Below, one piece after another: positions 10,018 to 18,663 of a DNA stretch of 64,000 bases. The stretch spans positions 1 through 64,000 of the forward strand of contig JAHRVB010000228.1 in the NCBI GenBank assembly GCA_019090895.1. The letters run 5' to 3'. This stretch comes from Kangiellaceae bacterium. GTDB lineage: Bacteria; Pseudomonadota; Gammaproteobacteria; Enterobacterales; Kangiellaceae. The notes under the pieces are model-generated. The model saw only the letters and a list, made by a program, of their open reading frames with translations. It did not search any database and was not told the origin of the DNA. Each line of letters opens with the position of its first letter. The stretch's first letter is position 1. The position numbers and the translations under genes are program-made.

Positions 10018-10503
10018 TTGGGAGTTACGTTGAAGAAAATTGCTATCTTTTCTGATGTTCAAAATATCTATTACACCACGCGACAAGCCTTCGGGCGTCA
10101 ATTTAACTACCGCGAGTTGTGGAAGGTTATTAGCGAGCAGGGCGAAATCGTCATAGCGAATGCTTATGCCATTGATAAAGGTGATGCTCAACAACAAAAA
10201 TTCCAAAGCGCGCTGAAGCACATTGGATTTGAGGTTAAACTAAAACCATATATACAACGCAGCGATGGTTCAGCAAAAGGCGATTGGGATGTGGGCATCA
10301 CCATCGATGTATTGGAAGCTGCGAAAGAAATCGATCAAGTCGTACTGCTTTCAGGAGACGGCGATTTTGATTTGTTGATGCAGAAAGTTGAGAATGATTA
10401 CGGTGTTAAAACCTTAGTTTACGGTGTTCAGCCACTTACAGCTAATTCACTAATTAACGCATCAAACCAATTTATTCCGATTGACGATGGCCTTCTGTTG
10501 TAG
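10018..10503 (+). CDS. NYN domain (LabA/DUF88) putative ribonuclease
   Basis: Acidic motifs 'AIFSDVQNIYY', 'KGDWDVGITIDVLEA', 'LLSGDGDFDLLMQ' characteristic of NYN proteins. Confidence 0.85.
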   Translation: MGVTLKKIAIFSDVQNIYYTTRQAFGRQFNYRELWKVISEQGEIVIANAYAIDKGDAQQQKFQSALKHIGFEVKLKPYIQRSDGSAKGDWDVGITIDVLEAAKEIDQVVLLSGDGDFDLLMQKVENDYGVKTLVYGVQPLTANSLINASNQFIPIDDGLLL

Positions 10504-10566
10504 ATGCAACGAGCATTCTCGACTGGTTCAGCCTCGATCTGTTGGCGTTCAGCTTGATAGATTGAG

Positions 10567-12933
10567 GTGATAAAGATAAACTCGCGTCCTTTGATTAAGG
10601 GCGCATCTACCCGACATAATAGCGAATACCTGAGAATTTACTCAATGAGTAGTGAACATAACACATCTAGAAAAATTGAACTGTTATCGCCTGGTGGTGA
10701 TGTTGAGGCTATTAAAGCTGCAGTGGTAGCAGGAGCGAATGCTGTATATTGTGGTTTAGATACCTTCAACGCTCGTAATCGCGCCTCAAATTTGTCGTTC
10801 GATGAACTCAATGGTGTATTAAGATTGGCGCACCAATACAACTGCCAAGTGTTTCTAACGTTAAATGTAGTGATTCTAGAGCAAGAATTAAAGGCTCTTT
10901 TTAAACTGCTTAATCAACTGGTTAATACCACGTTAGACGGAATTATTGTTCAAGATCTCGGCCTATTTAACTTGGTTAAAAAGTACTTTCCTACTTTAGA
11001 TATTCACGCGTCTACGCAATTAACAACGCACAATGAAGGGCAAATACGTTTTTTGAGTAAAATCGGCGCATCAAGACTTAACTTGTCTCGTGAGCTCAAT
11101 CTTGAAGAAATTAAATCACTGACCGCAACGGCCCATGGGAACAATGTTTTAACCGAAGTATTTGTACATGGTTCTTTATGTATTGCATTCTCAGGTCAGT
11201 GTTATTCGAGTTCAGTCAGTGTAGGTAACTCGGGTAATCGAGGTCGTTGTAGCCAAGCTTGTCGTGACGAATATGAAATAACAGCAGCAGGTAATAAATT
11301 TCCATTAAATCTAAAAGATAATTCAGCGTATTTTAACTTACCAGAGTTAGTCGATGCTAAAGTCGATTCATTAAAAATTGAGGGTCGAATTAAAGGCGCT
11401 CATTACGTGTATACCGTAGTTGATAGCTGGCGAAAACAGATAAACAGTTTTGTTGAGTCAGGTAAATTGTTAGCCGACGATTCCAACCTACATAAGGTCT
11501 TTAATCGAGATTTTACCAATTCGTTCTTAACGGGTGACTTAACTAAATCGATGTTTATCGATAACCCTCGAGATAATAGTGTCAATTATGCAGTCGACAA
11601 GAGCGATGCTATTTCGGTCGTACAAATCCAAGAAGTAAAAGCTGAACTCTATCAAGATAAAAACAGCTTGGGTGAACAGTTGAAGAAAAAAGTAGCAGCG
11701 ATCAATATCGATAAAATTCCGCTGGCTTTAGAATTTATTGGACAGGAACATCAACCACTAAAAGTACGTGCCTTAGCGGGAAATGAAGTATATGAAGCAC
11801 AGACCGAATCTGTACTTCTTTCATCTGATAAAGCGGTTGTTGACCATGACGCCTTAAATAAGCGTTTTAAATCTTTTAACGATGCTAACTATGTCATGGA
11901 AGAATCCAATTTTGATGAGTTTAAATCGGGGTTAAGTATTCCTTTTAAAGAACTCACCCAACTAAAAAAGAAAATGGCCTATCTTCTTAATAACTCAAAA
12001 GAACTCATTGCCCCTGTCGAATTACCAAAGCTAGCCAAGCATGCGAAAGTAGATCAGGACACAAAGCTATCTGTTTTAATTGCAAGTGAAGACGATGCGG
12101 CACTTGCTGATATAACTGAAGCCGATATCTATTTCAAAATACCCGAAAGCCTTAAAAAGAACTGTACAAAATATATAGAGTTGTTACTAAGAAACCCTCG
12201 ATTAATACCTTGGTTTCCTGCTGTATTAATCGGTAAAGATTATATTGAAGCGGTTAAGATCCTAGAACAAGTTAAACCCACTCGAATCGTTTCAAATAAT
12301 ACGGGACTTGCATACAAAGCATTTGAAATGGGGATCGAATGGATTGCAGGCCCCTTCCTAAATACTACAAACTCCTATGCATTACATACTCTACAAGAAG
12401 AGCTCAATTGTGCCGGGGCATTTATATCCAATGAAATTAATAAAATGCAAATTAGAAATATTAGAAGGCCTAATAATTTCAAACTGCTTTACAGTATCTA
12501 TCATCCTATATTGATGATGACCAGCCGACAGTGTTTCTTCCAACAAACAGTCGGTTGTAAGAAACCGAGTATCGAAGACGGCTGCATGCTCAAGTGTAAG
12601 AAGTCCACGACTATTACGAATGTTAAAGGTGTTTCATTTGCAGTCGATAAACAAAAGGGTGGATATCCTAGTATTTATAATCACGAACAGTTTCTAAATG
12701 TTGATGTAGTGAATGACTTGTCGGAATTATTCGATGAGTTTTTCATAGACTTAACTAACATTGGTGCAGGTTCAAAAGACCAGCCTGATAAGGCAGTTCT
12801 AGTGAAATACTTTGAAACGCTTCTAAACGGTAATGACGAACTAACTGACAACAACCGGAAAGAAGATTCAAAGGCACAACTTAACCGCCTTGTTCCAATA
12901 GCGACCAATGCCCAGTACAGCCAAGGACTTTAA
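10567..12933 (+). CDS. peptidase U32 family protein, RlhA-like (23S rRNA C2501 hydroxylation family)
   Basis: 'IELLSPGGDVEAIKAAVVAGANAVYCGLDTFNAR', 'FVHGSLCIAFSGQCYSSS...NRGRCSQACRDEY', 'LKIEGRIKGAHYV', C-terminal Cys cluster. Start uncertain (GTG 10567 or ATG 10645). Confidence 0.85.
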   Translation: MIKINSRPLIKGASTRHNSEYLRIYSMSSEHNTSRKIELLSPGGDVEAIKAAVVAGANAVYCGLDTFNARNRASNLSFDELNGVLRLAHQYNCQVFLTLNVVILEQELKALFKLLNQLVNTTLDGIIVQDLGLFNLVKKYFPTLDIHASTQLTTHNEGQIRFLSKIGASRLNLSRELNLEEIKSLTATAHGNNVLTEVFVHGSLCIAFSGQCYSSSVSVGNSGNRGRCSQACRDEYEITAAGNKFPLNLKDNSAYFNLPELVDAKVDSLKIEGRIKGAHYVYTVVDSWRKQINSFVESGKLLADDSNLHKVFNRDFTNSFLTGDLTKSMFIDNPRDNSVNYAVDKSDAISVVQIQEVKAELYQDKNSLGEQLKKKVAAINIDKIPLALEFIGQEHQPLKVRALAGNEVYEAQTESVLLSSDKAVVDHDALNKRFKSFNDANYVMEESNFDEFKSGLSIPFKELTQLKKKMAYLLNNSKELIAPVELPKLAKHAKVDQDTKLSVLIASEDDAALADITEADIYFKIPESLKKNCTKYIELLLRNPRLIPWFPAVLIGKDYIEAVKILEQVKPTRIVSNNTGLAYKAFEMGIEWIAGPFLNTTNSYALHTLQEELNCAGAFISNEINKMQIRNIRRPNNFKLLYSIYHPILMMTSRQCFFQQTVGCKKPSIEDGCMLKCKKSTTITNVKGVSFAVDKQKGGYPSIYNHEQFLNVDVVNDLSELFDEFFIDLTNIGAGSKDQPDKAVLVKYFETLLNGNDELTDNNRKEDSKAQLNRLVPIATNAQYSQGL

Positions 12934-12990
12934 ACTGTGTGATTGGTCTAACCAATACAAGACTAATATCAGTCTAAGTATGTCAAGGCT

Positions 12991-13668
12991 ATGAGCTATC
13001 CTATTCTCTATTCGCTTCAACATTGCCCCTATGCGATGCGAGCGAGAATGGGGGTTCTTCTGTCAGAGCAACCGGTGTACCTCAGAGCTATCATTCTAAA
13101 AAACAAACCAAGAGAAATGTTAGAAGCGTCACCGAAAGGAACAGTGCCTGTCTTAGTCTTCGATAATCAAGACAGCTCTAAACTAAAAGTCATCGATGAA
13201 AGTTTAGATGTAATGTTATGGGCTTTAAGAAAAAATGACCCTAGCAATTTACTCTATAGCAATCAGCCTGATATGTTAAAAGAGATGCTTTATCTGATCA
13301 TTTTATTTGATACCGAGTTTAAGCCCTGTCTGGAACGATATAAAAGTGCAAAACGTTATCACGGATCAAATAGAGAAGATTGTCGTTTAGCCTGTGAGAA
13401 ATACATCGCTCTACTGGAAAAAATGCTATACGAAAACAAATATGTGGTAGGGGAGCAGTTAAGTCTGGTTGATTACGCAATCTTGCCCTATATTAGACAA
13501 TTTGCGCGGGTGGAACGCCAGTGGTATTTAGCGAGTCCTTATCCTAAAACCAAACACTGGCTAAAGTCACACTTAGAATCGCCAGTATTCTCAAAAATTA
13601 TGAAAAAGTACCCTCTATGGTTAGAGGGGCATGATGTAGTGATATTCGGTGGTGCTAATTCAAATTGA
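12991..13668 (+). CDS. glutathione S-transferase-like protein
   Basis: 'LYSLQHCPYAMRARMGVLLSEQ...EASPKGTVPVLV...VIDESLDVMLWAL' is a thioredoxin-fold GST N-domain; helical C-domain follows. Confidence 0.85.
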   Translation: MSYPILYSLQHCPYAMRARMGVLLSEQPVYLRAIILKNKPREMLEASPKGTVPVLVFDNQDSSKLKVIDESLDVMLWALRKNDPSNLLYSNQPDMLKEMLYLIILFDTEFKPCLERYKSAKRYHGSNREDCRLACEKYIALLEKMLYENKYVVGEQLSLVDYAILPYIRQFARVERQWYLASPYPKTKHWLKSHLESPVFSKIMKKYPLWLEGHDVVIFGGANSN

Positions 13669-13719
13669 GTTTCCTTGTTAATCCTTCCTTTTTTTATATG
13701 GAATAACACAAATCTATGA

Positions 13720-16005
13720 TTAAAATTGGTAGCGGACTTTAACTAAAAAGTTATCGCCATCCCTTGCTTGCCAACCGGGACTAAACAAATTTGATAACGA
13801 GACATCTTCTTCAAGGTTTGATCGGCCTCCGCGACTATAAACGATGTAAATATTTGAGAGGGGCGATAGTTCGTAGCGATATCTTACCTGCATTGAAGTA
13901 TCGGAAACGCTAAAATTAGCAACTGATTGACTGAGCTCGTAAAGCTCTCCTGGTTGAGTAACTTGGAAAGCTTGCTGACCGCTAGCGCTAAGAGCGAGCC
14001 ATTCGACCTTAAAGATCAGCTCTTGCTGTTCATCAATTGTCGCGTTGAAATTAATGCGAGTAGTGAGTTGTTTTTTCTTATAGCTGTTTAGCTGATTAGC
14101 TTGCTGCCACAGCATCCAGTTTTCGCTATCGTAAAACCAGACCCCAATATTCAGTGAGTAGTGGTCAGTAAAGTAATAGGTGCCATGAGCATGAGCACTG
14201 AAACCGTTGCCTTTTATTGCTTGATCAAAAATAGCACTGTGCGCATGAAAGCTAGATTGCCCCCTACTAGCAGCGTGATAGAGTAGTTCAAATTGGTATC
14301 CGTCTTTAGTCGCGAGGATATTATTGCCACGAGTGATAAGATCATCGTGTGCGTTACTATTCAATGTTAGCCCCGTCATTAGGCTGCTGCTATCTTTCCA
14401 ATACCATGTATCAGATAAGTTAAAAGAAGAAACTAAGTGGACGCCTGCATTATTCTCCTGATGGTCGAACTCAAGATTAAACTTGTGTTCTTTGATTGAG
14501 CTTTCTAGCTCGAACTTGTTGTCCTGCCAACGGTTCGAATAACCAAATGATGTGAAATTATTGCGAGGCAAAAAACCCAAATCATTGACTTCAAAGTCAT
14601 CGCCAAAATGGTTAAGTTTTATTGTGTGTTGCCAATTGTTAGAAAGTTGGTGCTGAGCTTTAACAGTAACAGCATGATCCCGTTGCAGTTGATTGCGTTC
14701 GGAAATGTCAGAATAGATTAGATGAGATGAAATAGTTAAGTCTTGATTGATTTTATAGTCATAATCCAATGCTTGTACCGTTGCGTTTCTATCGATATCT
14801 GGACGGTCTGTGTGGGTAACTAAATAACCGATATTGTAGTTATGATTTTGGCTAATCACACGGCCAACATAATAATTACGGCCTTCTGAATCGGTACCTT
14901 CATCTTCTATAGCCGAGAAAATGCCATAGTTAAAATCTTGTCCAACGCTGGTAAATTTAAGCGCGCCTAGCAGATCGCTACCTAAGTCCTCACCAGTGTC
15001 GGGATTACTTCCAATTCGTCTTGTGTGTATCAATCGTAAAGAATTGGTTCCATTCAGATCGAAAAGTGTTTGATTTTCAGTAAAAAAAGGTCTGTTCTCG
15101 CTAAAGAAAGTTTCTGTCGGCGAAAAATTAACAACCAGCTGATCACTTTCTATTTGACCGAAGTCTGGATTAACAGTAATACTAAGTTGTTGGTTGTTCT
15201 TGGGCTTCCAAAATAAATCCAAGCCCGCATCGTAAATAGTCTCATTAGCAACGCGATCATTTCTTGACGAGCCGAAACCAAATACCTGCAATGATGACTT
15301 TGCATAATCATTTATTGTCAAAATCGGTAATTCTGATAAGAAACGTTGTCGACTATAATGAATTGGCGAGTTAGCATAAGTTTTAGATTGATGCGCAACT
15401 CGTCTCGATATATACAAGCCTATGTTCCGTTGTTCTGAATTTACATCAACCATCGGAGCAATATCCCAAGGAATATGAACTTCGACATACCAATGCTTTT
15501 CATCACTCGATGTTTTTGCGAACCAAACGCCATTCCATTCATAGTTATAACTATTTTCATTTTGGTAAGTGCCATCCTCAATTGAGCCACCATTAGCTAT
15601 AGTAAAACTATAAGCGGATAAGCCGTCATTATTGAAATCAATAACGATATTGTTATAGTCTGCATTCATATGCGCGTCTCGGGCGCTTCGTTGACTATAT
15701 TGAGTTGTTTTCTGTTGATGATTGGTAATTAAAAAGTAAATACCATGACTATCGCTGAAGGATTGAACTTCTGTCAGATAATCAGGCGCGTTTCGAGTGA
15801 AAGGTGCGACGGTGAAGAATGTGTTCTCGCTCTTTTGTTGCCGCCATTCTATGTCGTCTGGTTTTCCGTCAACCGTGATTGCGTGGAGTTCGGAAACTAA
15901 AAATAGTATGAATAGTTTAATTAATCGTCTTGCTATTCGTTGCGAAAATTTAATGATTGAAATACCGGCGTCTGTCAAATTACATTTTAATAGAGCATTA
16001 ATCAC
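13720..16005 (-). CDS. DUF5916-type protein: CBM9-like N-domain plus outer-membrane beta-barrel
   Basis: 'AITVDGKPDDIEWRQ' start, 'INPDFGQIESDQ-like' NPDFGQIESDQLVVNFSPTETFFSENRPFFTE motif; C-terminal aromatic 'VKVRYQF'. Confidence 0.8.
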   Translation of the reverse strand: MINALLKCNLTDAGISIIKFSQRIARRLIKLFILFLVSELHAITVDGKPDDIEWRQQKSENTFFTVAPFTRNAPDYLTEVQSFSDSHGIYFLITNHQQKTTQYSQRSARDAHMNADYNNIVIDFNNDGLSAYSFTIANGGSIEDGTYQNENSYNYEWNGVWFAKTSSDEKHWYVEVHIPWDIAPMVDVNSEQRNIGLYISRRVAHQSKTYANSPIHYSRQRFLSELPILTINDYAKSSLQVFGFGSSRNDRVANETIYDAGLDLFWKPKNNQQLSITVNPDFGQIESDQLVVNFSPTETFFSENRPFFTENQTLFDLNGTNSLRLIHTRRIGSNPDTGEDLGSDLLGALKFTSVGQDFNYGIFSAIEDEGTDSEGRNYYVGRVISQNHNYNIGYLVTHTDRPDIDRNATVQALDYDYKINQDLTISSHLIYSDISERNQLQRDHAVTVKAQHQLSNNWQHTIKLNHFGDDFEVNDLGFLPRNNFTSFGYSNRWQDNKFELESSIKEHKFNLEFDHQENNAGVHLVSSFNLSDTWYWKDSSSLMTGLTLNSNAHDDLITRGNNILATKDGYQFELLYHAASRGQSSFHAHSAIFDQAIKGNGFSAHAHGTYYFTDHYSLNIGVWFYDSENWMLWQQANQLNSYKKKQLTTRINFNATIDEQQELIFKVEWLALSASGQQAFQVTQPGELYELSQSVANFSVSDTSMQVRYRYELSPLSNIYIVYSRGGRSNLEEDVSLSNLFSPGWQARDGDNFLVKVRYQF

Positions 16006-16223
16006 TTTAATTACCTTTGTTGCGATAGTTAATAATTAAAGATGCTTCAGGTTATATAATCGTCGCAAGAACATTGAACTTTTTGTGGAATCTAGTTTCG
16101 TTCTAAGTTCTATCTTTGAAGTCTTGGAGATAAAAGGCATAAGTTAGAAAGATGCTACTTAGGACATGTAGTACACAATCGACATTAAATGGCTTAGGAA
16201 TTGCTGGTCTTTTTGTTCAAAAT

Positions 16224-16259
16224 ATTTCGCTATTTCGCTATTTCGCTATTTCGCTATTT
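16224..16259. repeat. octanucleotide tandem repeat (ATTTCGCT)x4 plus partial copy
   Basis: Four exact ATTTCGCT units 16224-16255 followed by ATTT. Confidence 0.95.
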
Positions 16260-16770
16260 TGTTGCTCACACTAAATTCATAGCCTGGCGCTAAGATACTT
16301 ACAATTGTGCTTTCACCAGTTTTGACCACACCATTATGAGAATAGGTGACTATAACTTTGTCTCCATCTTTTAATTCTTTCAAAAAAGTGGAATATTTAT
16401 CAGAGGTGAGTTGTGGTTCCAAGCCGGCTAATTTTAGTTGATTAATCTTGATCAATATATCCCCCGTTTTAATTCCTATTTTATAAGCGGCAGTGTGAGG
16501 GGTAACACATTTCACCTTAAATCCCTGAGTAGTACCTTTTCCGCATACACCGAAATGAACAAGTGTATGACCGGAATGACGCAATGAGAATTCCTTTTGA
16601 CTAGTAATTCTTAAGAGCTTAGATGCCAAAAACTCTAATTCTGTCCTGAGCAGCTTAATTTGCTCTTGCTGTATATCATTTAAAGCGTTGCTGTCTGAAC
16701 TGTCTTTCGCACAAACGTATTTTGAAAACAAAAAGGTGAGGGGGATCAAGAAATAAATCAAAACTTTCAT
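16246..16770 (-). CDS. exported PDZ-domain protein
   Basis: Signal peptide; 'GFKVKCVTPHTAAYKIGIKTGDILIKINQLKL...FLKELKDGDKVIVTYSHNG' PDZ signature; no protease domain. Confidence 0.75.
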   Translation of the reverse strand: MKVLIYFLIPLTFLFSKYVCAKDSSDSNALNDIQQEQIKLLRTELEFLASKLLRITSQKEFSLRHSGHTLVHFGVCGKGTTQGFKVKCVTPHTAAYKIGIKTGDILIKINQLKLAGLEPQLTSDKYSTFLKELKDGDKVIVTYSHNGVVKTGESTIVSILAPGYEFSVSNKIAK

Positions 16771-17405
16771 AATAGTTCTCTCTGTTCTAGTGACTCTAGA
16801 ATTACTGGCTCTTTATTATAAGCAGCATGTAACGTATTTAAATGTTTAACCCTGTTTGTCCATAGAACTTCTAGTTGTTCTATATTTTTCTTGGATTGCA
16901 TATCAATTAATTGCTGGTCTAGCATAACGAGTTGCCATTGCAGCTTCTCGATCTGAAAGCTTTGTAGTTGTGTGAGTTGAATGTCATTCTCAGAGTAATT
17001 AGACAGAACATATTCCAAAGCACTTGATTGGGCTTGCAATTCAAGTAATAGGTTTTCTATTGGAGCGACAGGTGGCTGTTTGAAGTTAAATATTGCTGTG
17101 AATCCAACCGCTAAAATTGAAGCTGCCAGTGTGTATAGTGGGCGAGTGAGAGCATGTTTTTTTGTCAAAGGCACCTGTAGTAATTTGGCTCTTTGTCTTT
17201 CTTTATCGATGCATTTATGTGCGATAAGGATATCATCCCAGTGAGTACTAGGTGTGTGCTGAACGGCTACGTGATTAAGCTCTGTCGAGACACGGTCGAG
17301 TTTTAGAATTTCGTGTTGACAACTTTCGCATTTCGCGATGTGCCGACTGGCTAACCCGATTTCACCATCTCGAGCAGCGAGTAATTCAGTAATATTAGCA
17401 TGCAT
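16767..17405 (-). CDS. anti-sigma factor-like membrane protein with zinc-binding (ZAS-like) motif
   Basis: 'RHIAKCESC' (H-x3-C-x2-C), one TM near 'TLAASILAVGFTAIF', overlaps the sigma gene end. Confidence 0.7.
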   Translation of the reverse strand: MHANITELLAARDGEIGLASRHIAKCESCQHEILKLDRVSTELNHVAVQHTPSTHWDDILIAHKCIDKERQRAKLLQVPLTKKHALTRPLYTLAASILAVGFTAIFNFKQPPVAPIENLLLELQAQSSALEYVLSNYSENDIQLTQLQSFQIEKLQWQLVMLDQQLIDMQSKKNIEQLEVLWTNRVKHLNTLHAAYNKEPVILESLEQRELL

Positions 17406-18019
17406 TACAAAACTTCCTTTTTAGAGGTGTTTTCTAACTCGGTCGAAAAACATTCTCGCAAGGTTTTAAAAGCTCTGGATAACAATGACTTAGAATAGCT
17501 TTCTGTTTTCCCCATCATAACCGAAATCTCTTGGTGGCTATAACCTTCGACTTCCTTTAACCAAATCACAATACGAGTAGCAGAGGGAAGCTTGGCTAAA
17601 GTCTTTTCTAAGGTCGACTCTACTTGATATTGGTGAATTCCTGCTCTATCAAGGTTCTCTAGGTTTATAAATTCTGCAATATTATAGATTTCGTCACCGC
17701 TATTTAAGTGGTGATGGTCGTCTAACCGTTTATTCTTTCTTAGTAGCATTAATGATTCATTAATAGCAATTTTTCTTAGCCACATACCAAATGGTGCCTG
17801 TGACTGAAAAGACTCAACACCATCAAGTACCTTAATAAAGGTATTTTGCAATACGTCCTCGGCCATTTCCCTCTGACTAGTCAATCTATATGCAAGGTTG
17901 AATACAGCGACTGAAAAGGAGTTAAAAAGTACTTCATGCGCAGACAAGTCTCCGTTTTTTGCACGGCTAATCACTGATGGCTCGATCGCCATATTAAAAG
18001 GTGATTCTTTATCTTTCAT
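17405..18019 (-). CDS. ECF-type sigma-70 family RNA polymerase sigma factor
   Basis: 'AYRLTSQREMAEDVLQNTFIKVLDGVESFQSQAPFGMWLRKIAINESLMLLRK' (sigma2) and 'LPSATRIVIWLKEVEGYSHQEISVMMGKTESYSKSLLSRAFKTLRE' (sigma4). Confidence 0.92.
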   Translation of the reverse strand: MKDKESPFNMAIEPSVISRAKNGDLSAHEVLFNSFSVAVFNLAYRLTSQREMAEDVLQNTFIKVLDGVESFQSQAPFGMWLRKIAINESLMLLRKNKRLDDHHHLNSGDEIYNIAEFINLENLDRAGIHQYQVESTLEKTLAKLPSATRIVIWLKEVEGYSHQEISVMMGKTESYSKSLLSRAFKTLRECFSTELENTSKKEVL

Positions 18020-18246
18020 ATATGTAAGATGCTATGAATTGATAAAACGTCGCAGTAAGTTGAAATTATTTATCATTGATATCACCAGCCTTAACCTTTG
18101 AGAGTTTCAATTCGAGGTTGGATTCTGTCAAAGAGGACTATTTTGGTTTCCTCAAATGGATAAATACGCTCACTTCTACTGAGAAACTCAAAGATCGTAT
18201 TCCATTTTAGTTTCTTAGTAGATAGATTCTGTAAGAATAAACAGGG

Positions 18247-18408
18247 TCAACATTCCACATTTTGTTTAAAAGGGTCTATCGGTTGTAAACCCCACCAACT
18301 TTTAGGATTGTCATAATCTCCCTTACACATTTCAAAGTGAAGATGGATCGCTGATGCCGCATTTTCTCCTTTTTCTGCGTACAACATTGGTCCGTAATGA
18401 AGCTCGTT
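18247..18408 (-). pseudogene. C-terminal remnant of an M23-peptidase-like protein
   Basis: Reverse frame reads NELHYGPMLYAEKGENAASAIHLHFEMCKGDYDNPKSWWGLQPIDPFKQNVEC*, with an HLHFE metal-binding-like motif; in-frame TAG directly upstream and no start codon context. Confidence 0.45.
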
Positions 18409-18663
18409 CTAGTATTGCAGATTTGTAGGTTACCGACAAATATAAACTTTGCACGTGCGATAAGGTAGAACGAGATAGCGGCCTATGCTTAATGTTCCGC
18501 TAGAAAATACTTGATTCTGTATAGTTTTAACTAAGTAAGGGAGCTAACAAAACAATTCAATACCATATGACCTTCCAACTCTTTCAATTTGCAGTAAAAC
18601 GCCTCAGTTGTTAGTCTTGTCCGTTAAGAATAATAATTAACACTTATAAAAAGGGGAACTGCT

